The translations under genes and the position numbers were made by a program. Below, in pieces: positions 23,799 through 34,398 of a stretch of DNA of 41,840 bases. Every line of letters starts with the position of its first letter. Position 1 is the stretch's first letter. Location of the stretch: NCBI GenBank assembly GCA_913056305.1, contig CAJXMR010000022.1, positions 1 through 41,840 of the forward strand, given 5' to 3'. The notes beneath the pieces are model-generated. The model searched no databases. It saw only the letters and a program-made list of their open reading frames with translations, and had not been told where the DNA came from. The DNA is from an uncultured Ralstonia sp. GTDB lineage: Bacteria > Pseudomonadota > Gammaproteobacteria > Burkholderiales > Burkholderiaceae.

Positions 23799-26248
23799 GC
23801 CGGCACCTCCTGCGCCTTACTTGTCAGCCGCACGCGCTTGAGCATGGCCGAATTCGCCACCACGCTAAGCGAGGACAGCGACATCGCCGCCGCCGCCAGG
23901 ATGGGATTGAGCAGGCCGAAAGCCGCCACCGGAATGCCGATGGTGTTGTAGAAGAAGGCCCAAAACAGGTTCTGCTTGATCTTGCGCATCGTGGCGCGGG
24001 ACAACTCGATGGAAGCCGCCACGTCGCGTACGTCATTGCGGATCAGGATGATGCTGCCGGTCTCCTTGGCCACATCCGAGCCCGAGCCGATAGCGACGCC
24101 GATATCCGCCGCAGCGAGCGCGGGCGCGTCGTTGACCCCATCGCCGACCATGGCAACCACCTCGCCGTCCTTCTGCAAGCCCTGGATGGTCTTGACCTTG
24201 TCTTCCGGCATGACCTCTGCGATTACGCGCTCGATGCCGACCTGCCGCCCGATAGCTTGCGCGGTGCGCTGGTTATCCCCACTGAGCAGAACCACCTTGA
24301 TGCCGCGCGACTTGAGCATGGCAATGGCCTCTGACGCCTCTGGCTTGACCGTATCGGCCACGGCGATGATGCCAAGCAGTTCATGCCCGATCCCCGCCAG
24401 CATCGCTGTCTTGCCATCAGCCTCCAGCCCGGCCAGCGTCGCTTCAATCGTATCGACTGAGATGGCCTGCTGCGCGAGCATGCGCCGGTTTCCTAGCCAG
24501 GCCTGCTGGCCGTCGATGGCCCCCTGAATACCCATCCCCGACAGCGCCTGGATGTTGTTCGCCTTACGCGTCGCCAGCTCACGATGCTGTGCGGCACGGA
24601 CGATCGCTTCGCCCAGCGGATGCTCCGAGCCGGACTCGACCGCTGCAGCAATACTGAGCAGCTCGGCTTCCTGGTGTGTCCCAAGCGGCAGGATATCGGT
24701 CACGGTCGGTTCGCCGCGCGTAATCGTGCCCGTCTTGTCAAAGACAACGGTGGTCAATTTCTCAGCGCGTTCGAGCACTTCGCCGCCGCGGATCAGGATG
24801 CCGGCGTCCGCGCCTTTTCCCACGCCGACCATCAAGGCGGCAGGCGTCGCTACACCCAGAGCGCACGGGCAGGAGATGATAAGCACGGCAATAAAGGCGA
24901 GCAGCCCCTGCGGGAAATGCCCCGCGAGCGTCCATCCGATGACAGCCAGCAGTGCAACGCCCACGACCGCCGGCACAAAATAGCCGGTCACCTGGTCGGC
25001 CAGCCGCTGAATCTGTGCCGAGCTTGCCTGCGCGTCTTCTACCATCTTGATGATCTGCGCCAGCGCCGTATCCGCACCGATGCGGGTCGCCTGGAACGTA
25101 AAGGCGCCTGACCGGTTCAGCGTACCGCCGATCACCGTTGCCCCAGGCTTCTTGTCAACTGGCATCGACTCCCCGGTCAGCATCGATTCGTCCACGCTGG
25201 TTTGCCCGTCCGTCACCTTGCCATCGGTTGGAATCTTCTCGCCGGGGCGGACCACTACCAGCTCCGAGACCATGATGCTTTCGGCGGGAATCTCGACTTC
25301 CTTGCCATCGCGAATCACGTGCGCCACAGCGGGCTTGAGGTCAAGCAGGCGACGGACTGCGGCGGAGGACTTCTTTTTGATGATCTCCTCCATGTACTTG
25401 CCCAGCAGCACAAAAGCGATGATGACCGCGGACACCTCGAAGTAGACATCGCGTTCGGCCACCTTCACCGGCAACCAGGATGGGAAGAACAACACGACCA
25501 CGCTGTAGAAGTACGCTACCGACGTACCCAGCGCGATCAGGAAATCCATGTTGATGTTGCGCGTGCGGACCGCGTTCCACGCGCCTTTGTAGAAGCTCCA
25601 ACCTCCAATGAACTGTACGGGGGTCACCAGCAGGAACAGCCATATTCCCCATGTGAACCAAGGCAGCGCCGGAATGGGCGCCCAAGTCAGCAGGGTCGCA
25701 CCTGCAGCCAAGGCCAGAAACGCCCCGGCGCGTAACACCGCCAACGCCAGCACACCGGTCAAGGCAATGGTGACGCGCGTCTTCATCGCCTTCAGTTCGG
25801 ACTCCGGCGACTCAAACGTGTGCAGACAGCTCTCGCTGCAGAAGTAGTACTTTCGCCCTCCTCGCTCTGCGGACAAGGCAGTGGCCTTGTCAACCATCAT
25901 TCCGCAGATGGGGTCCTTGGCCAGTTGCTTCGTGCTTGCGGACACCGCAGCAACTCCGGTTGGCGCGTGATCATGGGCCGCGCCGTCGTGGTCATGCGCG
26001 TCATGCGCGTCATGCGAGAGATATCGCGCCGGATCAGCGAGAAAAGTCTTCTCACAGTGCCGAGAACAGAACCAATAGCGCTGATGCCCGACTTCCGTGC
26101 TGGCTGCTGCCTGCGCAGGGGAAATCTCCATACCGCAAACCGGATCGCGCACGCGACCGGCATCGACGACCGGTTGAGCGATGCGCAGCGCGCTCTGCCG
26201 ACCGACCACTTGATCGCCACGATGGTGTCCGATGGAATCGCTTGGCAT
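23795..26248 (-). CDS. copA: Copper-exporting P1B-type ATPase with two N-terminal YHS domains
   Basis: 817 residues. It pumps Cu(I) (or Ag(I)) out of the cytoplasm. In order: YHS domain 1 (35-77, DPVCGMEIS to DPARYL), a His/Asp-rich linker ([18 protein letters not shown]), YHS domain 2 (112-149), eight membrane segments, actuator TGES (358-361), the ion-site CPC (460-462), DKTGT (504-508), the HP motif ([10 protein letters not shown]), and the hinge [11 protein letters not shown]. The last segments carry [13 protein letters not shown] and [17 protein letters not shown], typical of the Cu(I) class. There is no CxxC HMA domain; YHS domains replace it. The ATG has GAGG upstream. It heads the leftward operon, divergent from the Met-rich gene. 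No CueR-type promoter was seen in the spacer. Confidence 0.95.
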   Translation of the reverse strand: MPSDSIGHHRGDQVVGRQSALRIAQPVVDAGRVRDPVCGMEISPAQAAASTEVGHQRYWFCSRHCEKTFLADPARYLSHDAHDAHDHDGAAHDHAPTGVAAVSASTKQLAKDPICGMMVDKATALSAERGGRKYYFCSESCLHTFESPESELKAMKTRVTIALTGVLALAVLRAGAFLALAAGATLLTWAPIPALPWFTWGIWLFLLVTPVQFIGGWSFYKGAWNAVRTRNINMDFLIALGTSVAYFYSVVVLFFPSWLPVKVAERDVYFEVSAVIIAFVLLGKYMEEIIKKKSSAAVRRLLDLKPAVAHVIRDGKEVEIPAESIMVSELVVVRPGEKIPTDGKVTDGQTSVDESMLTGESMPVDKKPGATVIGGTLNRSGAFTFQATRIGADTALAQIIKMVEDAQASSAQIQRLADQVTGYFVPAVVGVALLAVIGWTLAGHFPQGLLAFIAVLIISCPCALGVATPAALMVGVGKGADAGILIRGGEVLERAEKLTTVVFDKTGTITRGEPTVTDILPLGTHQEAELLSIAAAVESGSEHPLGEAIVRAAQHRELATRKANNIQALSGMGIQGAIDGQQAWLGNRRMLAQQAISVDTIEATLAGLEADGKTAMLAGIGHELLGIIAVADTVKPEASEAIAMLKSRGIKVVLLSGDNQRTAQAIGRQVGIERVIAEVMPEDKVKTIQGLQKDGEVVAMVGDGVNDAPALAAADIGVAIGSGSDVAKETGSIILIRNDVRDVAASIELSRATMRKIKQNLFWAFFYNTIGIPVAAFGLLNPILAAAAMSLSSLSVVANSAMLKRVRLTSKAQEVPA

Positions 26249-26334
26249 GCCAACCTCGGATGTGCTGATTGTTTAACTTGATTAGGTCTGGGCACAACTA
26301 CGATTGCAGTGTGTTCCACGCCCGGAACGGGAGG

Positions 26335-26348
26335 TTGATACGGGTCAA
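26335..26348 (+). promoter_or_regulatory. FNR-like box in the copA/Met-rich divergent spacer
   Basis: TTGAT-ACGG-GTCAA, one change from the FNR consensus, midway between the two divergent start codons. GATACG (26367-26372) is the nearest -10-like sequence and lies about four nt too close for class II, so this site is weaker evidence than the others. Confidence 0.4.
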
Positions 26349-26433
26349 GCGAGAGCAATTCGTTGTGATACGTCAACTGGCGACCACCGATCGCATATCA
26401 AAATGAAATCCCATCATTTCAGGAGGCAGCACC

Positions 26434-26934
26434 ATGACGAACAACAAGCATGTTGGCTTTCTTGTAGCAGGCGCGCTGCTGATCGCCAGTGCATCGGTCT
26501 GGGCCGTTGACGAGCACCACCCCGCCGCAGCGAGCCAGCCTAGTGCGGCAACCCCAGCGAAGACTGCCCCTGCCACGGCAAACTCTGCGGATACGGAAAA
26601 GCGCTTCGAGCAAGCCCGTCAGCAGATGAAGAAGATGCAGGCCCAGATGGACAAGATCCATCAGACCAAGGACCCGAAGGAACGGCAACGTCTGATGGCC
26701 GAGCACATGCAGGCCATGCAGGACACGATGCAGACAATGCACGGTATGGGCGGCCCGATGATGATGGACATGATGGGCGGTCAAGGGATGGGGGCCGGCG
26801 GTGCGGCGCCGATGATGGGCGGCTCGGGCATGCCCATGGAGCAGCGCATGAACATGATGGAAAACCGCATGGACATGATGCAGATGATGATGGACCAGAT
26901 GCTCAAACAGCAGGAACCATCAAAGAAACCTTGA
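26434..26934 (+). CDS. Exported Met-rich protein, probable copper binder
   Basis: 166 residues. A signal peptide (about 1-24, ending SVWA) is followed by an Ala/Pro/His segment, and then a helical stretch (ADTEKRFEQARQQMKKMQAQMDKIHQTKDPKERQRLM). The C-terminal half is extremely rich in Met: MQAMQDTMQTMHGMGG, MMMDMMGGQG and MMENRMDMMQMMMDQ. Clustered Met residues bind Cu(I) and Ag(I), so a periplasmic copper-scavenging role is likely. AGGAGG precedes the ATG. It is the first gene of the rightward copper arm and diverges from copA. Confidence 0.85.
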   Translation: MTNNKHVGFLVAGALLIASASVWAVDEHHPAAASQPSAATPAKTAPATANSADTEKRFEQARQQMKKMQAQMDKIHQTKDPKERQRLMAEHMQAMQDTMQTMHGMGGPMMMDMMGGQGMGAGGAAPMMGGSGMPMEQRMNMMENRMDMMQMMMDQMLKQQEPSKKP

Positions 26935-27049
26935 CGTTGCCATTGTGGGAAGGTGAATACTGCCCAGAATTGGTCAACAGGCGTGCGTGACGCATACCTG
27001 CTGACCGTTAGCTTGAACCTACGCAACATCTGACAAAAATCCGCGCGCG

Positions 27050-27421
27050 ATGAATCCCCTTTGGCGCATGCTGATGATCGTGCTGCTTGCCGTGGCGTTG
27101 CCTGCGCGCGGGCTCCCCATGGCATCAATGCAGATGCACGGCGCTGTGGGTCTGCCAGGGCTGTCGACAGCGCATGATGTCGTACAAGCCGAGAAAGGAC
27201 ACCCCTGCCATATCACCGGTGACGGCCATGCCCAGAGTGGTTCCGACTGCACGGACACCGCTCCTTGCGTGTCTTTCTGCGCTGTGATCGGGGCGCTTTC
27301 CAGCCCAGCGATGCCGCTCGGCGCCAAGGGGATGCACATCCTGGTTCCCGCCCAGGAGCCTGTCTATATTTCCGCAGTTCCTGTGCCGCTCGAACGGCCA
27401 CCCCGAGCCCGCTCCATTTAG
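27050..27421 (+). CDS. CzcI-like small exported protein
   Basis: 123 residues with a signal peptide (about 1-22), His/Met residues and a short Cys cluster (CTDTAPCVSFC). The C-terminus ends VPLERPPRARSI, resembling the 'RAPDRP' ending of CzcI-type proteins that sit before heavy-metal RND operons. Their role is thought to be regulatory or metal-sensing in the periplasm. The ATG lacks a strong Shine-Dalgarno. The neighbours are all copper-related. Confidence 0.65.
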   Translation: MNPLWRMLMIVLLAVALPARGLPMASMQMHGAVGLPGLSTAHDVVQAEKGHPCHITGDGHAQSGSDCTDTAPCVSFCAVIGALSSPAMPLGAKGMHILVPAQEPVYISAVPVPLERPPRARSI

Positions 27422-27540
27422 CTTTACGGATCGCGCCTTTTTGCAGTGCGGCATCCGTATAGCGGCGTAAGCGAATACGCCACGCAAATTGCTAAGCCGG
27501 CATTCATGCCGGCCCCGCGTGAAATCACTGGAGCATCACC

Positions 27541-27741
27541 ATGAAGAAGGTCATTCTTTCCGCTGTCGGCTTGGCGGCTGTTTTGACATCGTTGACGGCC
27601 ATTGCCGGGCCAGACTGGCAGGTCATCGAGAAAGCTCGCAACGCGAAACTTGCGCAGATCCGCGCAGCGCAAGCGCAGAAAAGCGCTGGCATGCCTGCGA
27701 TGCCGCAGCCCTGCCAAGACATGATTCAAGCGCCGAAATAA
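27541..27741 (+). CDS. Small exported protein, function unknown
   Basis: 66 residues. A signal peptide (MKKVILSAVGLAAVLTSLTAIA) precedes a short charged mature part (GPDWQVIEKARNAKLAQIRAAQAQKSAG) and a MPAMPQPCQDM end with one Cys and two Met. GGAG lies upstream of the ATG. It is in the copper gene row between the two CzcI-like genes, with a hairpin just after it. I do not recognise the family. Confidence 0.7.
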   Translation: MKKVILSAVGLAAVLTSLTAIAGPDWQVIEKARNAKLAQIRAAQAQKSAGMPAMPQPCQDMIQAPK

Positions 27742-27748
27742 CACGGTG

Positions 27749-27777
27749 GGGCGTTCTGCATTATCGGCAGGACGCCC
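27749..27777 (+). terminator. Hairpin after the 66-residue gene, possible terminator
   Basis: GGGCGTTCTGC (27749-27759) and GCAGGACGCCC (27767-27777) form an 11-bp stem with one G-T wobble and a seven-base loop. No T-run follows, so termination would be weak; it may be a processing or stabilising stem. Confidence 0.4.
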
Positions 27778-27891
27778 ATCGCGCGATGGCACGTTTGCGG
27801 CAGATCAACCCGTTCGATCATAAGCCGCGTCCGCGTGCACATCGCGCGTAGCCGCTGTTACCATTCGATCCAATCACATCATCTGCAGAAC

Positions 27892-28311
27892 GTGCGCGCA
27901 TCGCTTCGCCGGCCGTGGTTCGCCGGATTCCTAGTCATCGCTTTCCTGACAGTTCAACTGGCAGCGGCAGCATACGCCTGTGCGGCAAGCCGCGGCTCAG
28001 CGGAGGTCATGCCCACCATGGCCGATGCGACCGACGCCGGTGCCATGGTGCAGTCGTGCCCCGAGATGGCCATGCAGGCGCAGCAGGATGTGCACCAGCA
28101 TGACGGCCTCTGTCTTGAGCACTGCCAGAGCGGCACCAAGTCGGCCAATCACGTATCGCCGCAGATTCCCATCTTCCTGCCCGTCCTGATCCGGATGATC
28201 ACGGCCGAGCCAGTCATCATGGCGGACGGCCAATCGGTCTTGCTCGCCGATGTGGCGCCCCGTGCACCACCACCCCCGATTCCCATCCTGAACTGCTGTT
28301 TCCGCACGTAG
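27892..28311 (+). CDS. CzcI-like small exported protein upstream of cusC
   Basis: About 139 residues if started at the GTG at 27892, which places a normal signal peptide at the N-terminus (RASLRRPWFAGFLVIAFLTVQLAAAAYACA). An upstream GTG at 27835 would add 19 residues; neither has a clear ribosome binding site. The mature part has Met/His residues and a CLEHCQSG motif, and ends LADVAPRAPPPPIPILNCCFRT. This resembles the layout of CzcI-type proteins encoded just before RND metal efflux genes. Its stop lies at the foot of a long stem-loop that covers the cusC ribosome binding site. Confidence 0.65.
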   Translation: MRASLRRPWFAGFLVIAFLTVQLAAAAYACAASRGSAEVMPTMADATDAGAMVQSCPEMAMQAQQDVHQHDGLCLEHCQSGTKSANHVSPQIPIFLPVLIRMITAEPVIMADGQSVLLADVAPRAPPPPIPILNCCFRT

Positions 28312-28379
28312 CCTCCGAAGCGACGTATCTCTCACGCCTTGCCGCCTAACCGGCAAGGTGGTCGTTGCTTTCCGGAGGC
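28311..28379 (+). promoter_or_regulatory. Long stem-loop masking the cusC ribosome binding site
   Basis: GCCTCCG (28311-28317) pairs with CGGAGGC (28373-28379), which holds the cusC Shine-Dalgarno. The stem continues with AAGCGACG (28318-28325) against CGTTGCTT (28363-28370, one G-U pair) after a 2-nt bulge. An inner hairpin CCTTGCCG/CGGCAAGG (28337-28344/28351-28358) caps it. Translation of cusC may need ribosomes arriving from the upstream gene or another factor to open it. Confidence 0.55.
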
Positions 28380-28382
28380 TTT

Positions 28383-29687
28383 ATGCTTTTGCGTTTTCCC
28401 CCACGCGGTGGGCGCTTGCTCGCGCTCGCCGTCCTGCTGCTTTTAAGCAGTCATCTGGCGTATAGCCAGACCGATGCGCTCTCCTTGCAGGAAGCGATCG
28501 GCTTGGCATCGTCCCGCTCCGCCGACGCGGAAACCTCCCGCGCCGGTGTACAGTCGGCGCTCGACATGGCCGTGGCGGCAGCCCAACTGCCCGACCCTGT
28601 CCTCAAATTCGGCGTGAACAATGTTCCCGCCGATGGCAGCGACCGGTTCTCCATCGGCACCGATTTCATGACCATGCGCTCGGTCAGCGTGATGCAAGAG
28701 CTCACGCGGACCGAGAAGCGCCGTGCCCGTGCGGAACGTTTCAACGCCGAGGCCTCCGCGGCCGAAACACAGCGTGTCGCCGCGCTGGCAGCCGTCCAGC
28801 GCAGCACAGCGCAAGCCTGGCTTGACCGCTGGTATGCCGCACGTACCGTTCAACTGCTGGCGGAACAAACAGCCTCTGTCGCCTTGCAGGTCGAGGCAGC
28901 CGAGGCGGCCTATCGCGGCAATCGCGGCTCACGCGCCGACATCGTAGCTGCACGCCTTGAACGGCAGCAGTTGCAAGACCGGACCGACGAGGCCCGGGCG
29001 ACGGAAGCGTCTGCCAAGGCCATGCTGCGGCGCTGGGTAGGCGACGCATCCAGCCGCCCGCCCGCCGCGCCCCCCAGGTTCGACGTCCCGCAGTGGCTCG
29101 ACGCGCTGGACGACGCGGCCATCGATACCCTGCCCGATGTGGCCGCTGCCAGCGCGCAAGCCGCCATGGCGGACGCTGAAGGACGTGTCTCTCGTGCGGC
29201 CAAGACACCCGACGTGACGGTGGAGCTGATGTATAGCCAGCGCGGACCGGCTTACGCCAACATGGTGTCGTTGAACGTCTCCCTGCCGATTCCCTGGGAT
29301 CAGAAGAACCGCCAGGACCGCGAGGTCTCGGCCAAGCTGGCGCAAGCCAATGCCGCGCGCGCTCAAGCAGAAGTCTTGCGGCGCAACATGGTGGGCCAGA
29401 TTCTGGGCAAGCGCGAGACGTTGCGACTGAACCAACGCCGCCTGGATCGCTATCAAACCACGACCGTCCCGCTAGCGCGCGCGCAAACCGAGGCAGCGCT
29501 AACGTCCTACCGGACTGGAAGCGGTTCGCTCGCCGCGGTCGCCGAGGCAAGCCGCAAGGCACTCGACCTTGCGCTGGAACGTCTCAAGCTCGAAGCGTCG
29601 ACGGCCCAACTCTGGGCCGAGCTCGCCTTCCTCAAACCGCTCCCCACGGCAAACCAGCCGACCTCCAACGTTGGAGTTCAACCATGA
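28383..29687 (+). CDS. cusC: Outer-membrane efflux channel of a Cus-type RND system
   Basis: 434 residues, TolC family. A signal peptide (about 1-30, ending HLAYS) lacks a lipobox Cys, unlike E. coli CusC. The body has the paired alpha-helical repeats of outer-membrane factors: LSLQEAIGLASSRSADAETSRAGVQSALDMAVAAAQLPDPVLKFGVNN, repeated later as AARAQAEVLRRNMVGQILGKRETLRLNQRRLDRY, then SYRTGSGSLAAVAEASRKALD. It would form the trimeric channel through which the Cus complex expels Cu(I)/Ag(I). The ATG has GGAGG four bases upstream, in the stem-loop described separately. Its stop overlaps the cusB start (ATGA). Confidence 0.92.
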   Translation: MLLRFPPRGGRLLALAVLLLLSSHLAYSQTDALSLQEAIGLASSRSADAETSRAGVQSALDMAVAAAQLPDPVLKFGVNNVPADGSDRFSIGTDFMTMRSVSVMQELTRTEKRRARAERFNAEASAAETQRVAALAAVQRSTAQAWLDRWYAARTVQLLAEQTASVALQVEAAEAAYRGNRGSRADIVAARLERQQLQDRTDEARATEASAKAMLRRWVGDASSRPPAAPPRFDVPQWLDALDDAAIDTLPDVAAASAQAAMADAEGRVSRAAKTPDVTVELMYSQRGPAYANMVSLNVSLPIPWDQKNRQDREVSAKLAQANAARAQAEVLRRNMVGQILGKRETLRLNQRRLDRYQTTTVPLARAQTEAALTSYRTGSGSLAAVAEASRKALDLALERLKLEASTAQLWAELAFLKPLPTANQPTSNVGVQP

Positions 29688-31234
29688 ACCGAACCATCTT
29701 TGCGCGCATTGCAGCCAGTCTGGTGTTGGCGAGCCTTGGCATGGGCGCCACCTACTACCTTGGCGTGAGGCAGGGACAGCGGAGCGCGCCCACGCAGGCG
29801 GCAGCATCTGCCCAAGCCGCCGATGCCCCGCTCAAAGCGGGCGACATCGATCCCAAGACGGGCAAGCGGATTCTCTATTGGCAAGACCCCATGGCACCTG
29901 GCCAGCGTTTCGACAAACCAGGCAAATCACCTTTCATGGACATGCCGCTTGCCCCCGTCTACGAGAATGGCGCCGGCGGGAGCGCCGCCGTCACGGTTGA
30001 TGGCCGTGTGGCACAGAATCTTGCTGTGCGCACGGCTGAGGTCAAGACCGGCCGGCTGGACGCCATGCTGGAAGTGCCCGGCAATATCGCCATCAACGAG
30101 CGCGGCATCGAGATCATTCAAGCGCGCGCCGCCGGCTTTGTCGAACGGGCGTACGCGAAAACCACGTTAGACCCGGTCAAGCGCGGGCAACCGCTGATCG
30201 TCGTCTACGCGCCGGAATGGGTCGCCGCACAAGAGGAGTACCTGGCCGTTTCGCGTACGGCCAACGCCCTGCAGGGGGACCTGCGCAGCGCAGCGTTGCT
30301 GCGCATGCGCCAGGCCGGCATGACGGAGGCGCAGATCCGGCTGGTCGAATCCACCGGCAAGCCACAGCCACGGCTGGCGATTTCCAGCGACATCGATGGC
30401 GTCATCACCGAGGTCGGGGTCCGGGACGGCATGGCTGTCGCACCCGGCATGACGCTCTTCAAGATTGCCGACTTGTCCACCGTGTGGGTCTTGGCGGAGA
30501 TTCCCGAGAGCCAAGCATCGGCCATCCGCCCGGGCCAGGCGGTGACGGCCACGGCGACGGCAATCGCTGGACACGCGCTGACCGGCAAGGTGGATGCCAT
30601 CCTGCCCGACGTCAATGCCAATACGCGAACCGTCAAGGTGCGCGTCGAACTCCAGAACCGGGACCGCCGCCTCTTGCCCGGCATGTTCGCCAACGTGCGG
30701 TTTGGCGCGCAAGCCGGCCCGGACAAGCTGCTGGTCCCCACGGAGGCGTTGATTCGCACCGGTACGCGCACGATCGTCATGGTGGACGCCGGCAATGGCG
30801 GCTTCAACCCCATCGAAGTCAAGACCGGAGCCGAAGCCAATGGGCAGACCGAAGTGACCGACGGTTTGAGCGCGGGACAGAAGGTGGTGGTTTCCGGGCA
30901 GTTCCTGATTGATTCGGAAGCTAGCCTGCGCGGCACCGCCCAACGCATGGCATCGCCACCTGCGGCCTCCGCGCCCGCAGCGGCCGCCATCGAGCATGAA
31001 GGCGTCGGCCGCATTGAGGCTGTCACCAGCGAAGGCCTGACGATCTCACATGGCGCGATTCCGTCCGCGCACTGGAGCGCGATGACAATGGATTTTGCCG
31101 CACCGCCCTCCGGCCTGCCAAAGCGCTTCAAGCCTGGGGACCGTGTGCGCTTCCGGTTCCAACTGCATGACGATGGCATGGCAGTCCTGTCCTCGGTCGA
31201 GCCGGCCGGCGCGGATCAGGGGGGCAAGCCATGA
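29684..31234 (+). CDS. cusB: RND periplasmic adaptor CusB with metal-binding N- and C-terminal domains
   Basis: 516 residues, longer than E. coli CusB (about 407). An N-terminal anchor or signal (6-27) is followed by a heavy-metal-binding domain (about 63-93, ILYWQDPM to [13 protein letters not shown]). The membrane-fusion core comes next ([59 protein letters not shown] and [43 protein letters not shown]). A C-terminal CusF-like domain (about 435-512) carries [17 protein letters not shown], with the His, Trp and Met-x-Met of CusF metal sites. The adaptor links CusA to CusC and passes Cu(I)/Ag(I). It overlaps both neighbours by 4 bp. Confidence 0.94.
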   Translation: MNRTIFARIAASLVLASLGMGATYYLGVRQGQRSAPTQAAASAQAADAPLKAGDIDPKTGKRILYWQDPMAPGQRFDKPGKSPFMDMPLAPVYENGAGGSAAVTVDGRVAQNLAVRTAEVKTGRLDAMLEVPGNIAINERGIEIIQARAAGFVERAYAKTTLDPVKRGQPLIVVYAPEWVAAQEEYLAVSRTANALQGDLRSAALLRMRQAGMTEAQIRLVESTGKPQPRLAISSDIDGVITEVGVRDGMAVAPGMTLFKIADLSTVWVLAEIPESQASAIRPGQAVTATATAIAGHALTGKVDAILPDVNANTRTVKVRVELQNRDRRLLPGMFANVRFGAQAGPDKLLVPTEALIRTGTRTIVMVDAGNGGFNPIEVKTGAEANGQTEVTDGLSAGQKVVVSGQFLIDSEASLRGTAQRMASPPAASAPAAAAIEHEGVGRIEAVTSEGLTISHGAIPSAHWSAMTMDFAAPPSGLPKRFKPGDRVRFRFQLHDDGMAVLSSVEPAGADQGGKP

Positions 31235-34200
31235 TCGCACGGCTGATTCTCGCGTCCATCCGCAACCGCTTCCTGGTGCTGCTAGCGACCGTCATGCTGA
31301 CGGCCTGGGGTCTGTGGGCCGCGCGCAGCACGCCGCTCGATGCGCTGCCCGACCTGTCGGACGTACAGGTCATCATCCGCACGCCGTTCCCTGGCCAAGC
31401 GCCGCAGATCGTGGAAAACCAGGTCACGTATCCGCTGACCACCACCATGCTGTCGGTGCCGGGCGCCAAGACGGTGCGCGGCTACTCGTTCTTCGGCGAT
31501 TCGTTCGTCTATGTGCTGTTCGAGGACGGGACTGACCTGTATTGGGCACGCTCGCGCGTGCTGGAGTACTTGAACCAGGTGCAGTCCCGCCTGCCTGCGG
31601 CGGCCAAACCGGCGCTGGGCCCGGATGCCACCGGCGTGGGCTGGATCTACGAATACGCGCTGGTCGATAAGACCGGCCGGCACGACTTGGCCCAACTGCG
31701 GGCGTTGCAGGACTGGTTCCTGCGCTTCGAGTTGAAGGCCCTGCCGAACGTCGCGGAGGTCGCTTCCGTCGGCGGCATGGTCAAGCAGTTCCAGGTGGTG
31801 TTGCAGCCGGACCGGCTGCGTGCGTTCAACCTGACACAGGCCAAGGTGCTGGCAGCGCTCAAGGGTGCCAACCAGGAGACCGGTGGCTCCGTGCTGGAAC
31901 TGGGCGAAGCCGAGTACATGGTCCGCGCCAGCGGCTACCTGAAGACGCTCGACGACTTCCGGCAGATTCCCCTGATGACGAACGATGCGGGCATCGCCGT
32001 GCATTTGGGCGATGTCGCCACCGTCCAACTCGGGCCCGAGATGCGCCGTGGCATCGCGGAACTGAACGGTCAGGGCGAGGTGGCAGGTGGCGTCGTCATC
32101 CTGCGTTCAGGCAAGAATGCCCTGGAGACGATCGAAGCCGTCAAGGCCAAGCTCGCCACGCTGCGCACCAGTCTGCCCGAAGGCGTGGAGATCGTTCCTG
32201 TCTACGACCGGTCCGGTTTGATCAAGCGCGCGGTGGACAACCTGACGCACAAGCTGATCGAGGAATTCATCGTCGTCGCTGTCGTGTGCCTGGTGTTCCT
32301 GTTCCATCTGCGCTCGGCACTGGTGGCAATCGTCTCGCTGCCGCTGGGCGTCCTGGCGGCCTTCCTGGTGATGCGATACCAGGGCGTCAACGCCAACATC
32401 ATGTCGCTGGGTGGCATCGCCATCGCCGTCGGCGCCATGGTCGACGCGGCCGTGGTGATGATCGAGAACGCGCACAAACATCTGGAGCATTGGCTCGAGG
32501 ACAACCCCGGCCGCGAACTCACAGGCCACGAGCGCTGGAACGTGATCGGGGAATCGGCGGCAGAAGTGGGGCCGGCGCTGTTCTTCTCGCTGCTGATCAT
32601 CACGCTGTCGTTCATCCCCGTGTTCACGCTGGAGGCGCAGGAGGGCCGCCTGTTCTCGCCGCTGGCGTTCACCAAGACGTATTCGATGGCGGCAGCGGCT
32701 GGGTTGTCGGTCACGCTGGTGCCTGTGCTGATGGGCTACCTGATCCGCGGGCGTATCCCGAGCGAGCAATCGAACCCGCTCAGCCGCTGGCTGATCCGCC
32801 TCTACCAGCCAATGCTGTCCAAGGTGCTGGCGTATCCCAAGGCGACGGTCGCTATCGCCATTGTGCTGCTGGGGGCAACGGCCTGGCCGATCCTGCGCAC
32901 AGGCGGCGAATTCATGCCGCCGCTGGATGAGGGCGATCTGCTGTATATGCCGTCAGCATTGCCTGGGTTGTCGGCCGGCAAGGCGGCTCAGCTCCTGCAG
33001 CAGACCGACCGCCTCATCAAGACGGTTCCCGAAGTGGCCAGCGTGTACGGCAAGGCTGGGCGCGCGGACAGCGCAACGGACCCGGCGCCGATCGAGATGT
33101 TCGAGACCACCATCCAGTTCAAGCCGCACGACCAGTGGCGCCCCGGTATGACGACCGACAAACTGGTGGAAGAACTCGACCGCGTGGTCAAGGTGCCGGG
33201 GCTGTCCAACATCTGGGTGCCACCGATCCGCAACCGCATCGACATGCTCGCCACCGGCATCAAGAGCCCGGTCGGCATCAAGGTGGCGGGCACGGACTTG
33301 AAGGAGATCGATCGACTGACCACTCGGATCGAGGAGACCGTCAAAACCGTGCCGGGTGTCACCTCTGCGCTAGCGGAGCGGTTGTCCGGCGGACGATACA
33401 TCGACGTGGACATCAACCGACAGGCCGCCGGCCGATACGGCCTGAACATCGACGACGTGCAAAGCATCGTGTCATCCGCCATCGGTGGCGATAATGTCGG
33501 TGAGGTGGTTGACGGCCTGGCCCGCTTCCCGATCAACCTCCGCTATCCGCGCGATTATCGGGATTCCGTGGAGCAGTTGCGGCGTTTGCCGATTGTCACT
33601 GACCGGGGCCAGCAGATTGTGTTGTCCGACGTCGCGGACATCCGCGTCGTGCAGGGCCCGCCGATGCTGCGCAGCGAGAATGCCCGGCTCTCGGGTTGGA
33701 TCTATGTCGATATCCGGGGGCGCGACCTGCGCTCGGCGGTGAAGGACATGCAGGCAGCAGTGACCAAGGCGGTGCCGATGCCGGCGGGCTACGCGCTGAG
33801 CTGGTCAGGGCAGTTCGAGTACCTGGAGCGTGCGAGTGCCAAGCTGCAGGTGGTCGTACCATTCACCTTGCTGATCATCTTCGTGCTGCTGTACCTCGTG
33901 TTCGGCCGTATCGACGAGGCGCTGCTCATCATGGGCACGCTGCCGCTCGCACTGATCGGCGGGTTCTGGCTGCTGTATCTGCTCGGCTATAACCTGTCGG
34001 TGGCCGGAGTCGTCGGCTTCATTGCGCTCGCCGGGGTGGCGGCCGAATTCGGCGTGATCATGCTGCTCTATCTCAAACACGCTTGGACCGAGCGGCAGGA
34101 AAACGGTCAAACTTCTACCCAAGCGCTACTGGAAGCGATTCAGGAAGGCGCCGTGCTGCGTGTACGCCCCAAGGCCATGACGGTGGCCGTCATCCTGGCT

Positions 34201-34398
34201 GGCCTGCTCCCGATCATGTGGTCGGACGGCACAGGCTCCGAAGTCATGCAGCGCATTGCCGCGCCGATGGTCGGCGGCATGATCACCGCGCCGTTGCTGT
34301 CCCTGTTTGTCGTTCCTGCTGTCTACCTGCTGCTGCGCAGGCGTGGCAGCGGGCAATCCATTCCCCAACCACCCTCTCATGACAAGGTCTCACGATGA
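31231..34398 (+). CDS. cusA: RND heavy-metal efflux pump CusA (Cu(I)/Ag(I))
   Basis: 1055 residues, full length for the HME-RND class. The protein is the inner-membrane proton-driven pump. The three Met that bind Cu(I)/Ag(I) in E. coli CusA sit at the same numbers here: Met573 ([10 protein letters not shown]), Met623 (PIEMFETT) and Met672 (RIDMLATG). The proton-relay Asp is in [19 protein letters not shown] in the fourth membrane segment. Twelve membrane segments and two periplasmic loops are visible. This points to monovalent copper/silver, not Czc-type divalent metals. The start overlaps cusB (ATGA) and the stop overlaps cusF. Confidence 0.97.
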   Translation: MIARLILASIRNRFLVLLATVMLTAWGLWAARSTPLDALPDLSDVQVIIRTPFPGQAPQIVENQVTYPLTTTMLSVPGAKTVRGYSFFGDSFVYVLFEDGTDLYWARSRVLEYLNQVQSRLPAAAKPALGPDATGVGWIYEYALVDKTGRHDLAQLRALQDWFLRFELKALPNVAEVASVGGMVKQFQVVLQPDRLRAFNLTQAKVLAALKGANQETGGSVLELGEAEYMVRASGYLKTLDDFRQIPLMTNDAGIAVHLGDVATVQLGPEMRRGIAELNGQGEVAGGVVILRSGKNALETIEAVKAKLATLRTSLPEGVEIVPVYDRSGLIKRAVDNLTHKLIEEFIVVAVVCLVFLFHLRSALVAIVSLPLGVLAAFLVMRYQGVNANIMSLGGIAIAVGAMVDAAVVMIENAHKHLEHWLEDNPGRELTGHERWNVIGESAAEVGPALFFSLLIITLSFIPVFTLEAQEGRLFSPLAFTKTYSMAAAAGLSVTLVPVLMGYLIRGRIPSEQSNPLSRWLIRLYQPMLSKVLAYPKATVAIAIVLLGATAWPILRTGGEFMPPLDEGDLLYMPSALPGLSAGKAAQLLQQTDRLIKTVPEVASVYGKAGRADSATDPAPIEMFETTIQFKPHDQWRPGMTTDKLVEELDRVVKVPGLSNIWVPPIRNRIDMLATGIKSPVGIKVAGTDLKEIDRLTTRIEETVKTVPGVTSALAERLSGGRYIDVDINRQAAGRYGLNIDDVQSIVSSAIGGDNVGEVVDGLARFPINLRYPRDYRDSVEQLRRLPIVTDRGQQIVLSDVADIRVVQGPPMLRSENARLSGWIYVDIRGRDLRSAVKDMQAAVTKAVPMPAGYALSWSGQFEYLERASAKLQVVVPFTLLIIFVLLYLVFGRIDEALLIMGTLPLALIGGFWLLYLLGYNLSVAGVVGFIALAGVAAEFGVIMLLYLKHAWTERQENGQTSTQALLEAIQEGAVLRVRPKAMTVAVILAGLLPIMWSDGTGSEVMQRIAAPMVGGMITAPLLSLFVVPAVYLLLRRRGSGQSIPQPPSHDKVSR

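Noticed and set aside
31231..34398. CzcA-type divalent metal pump
   Set aside because: The Met573/623/672 triad and the CusF partners indicate monovalent Cu/Ag transport.
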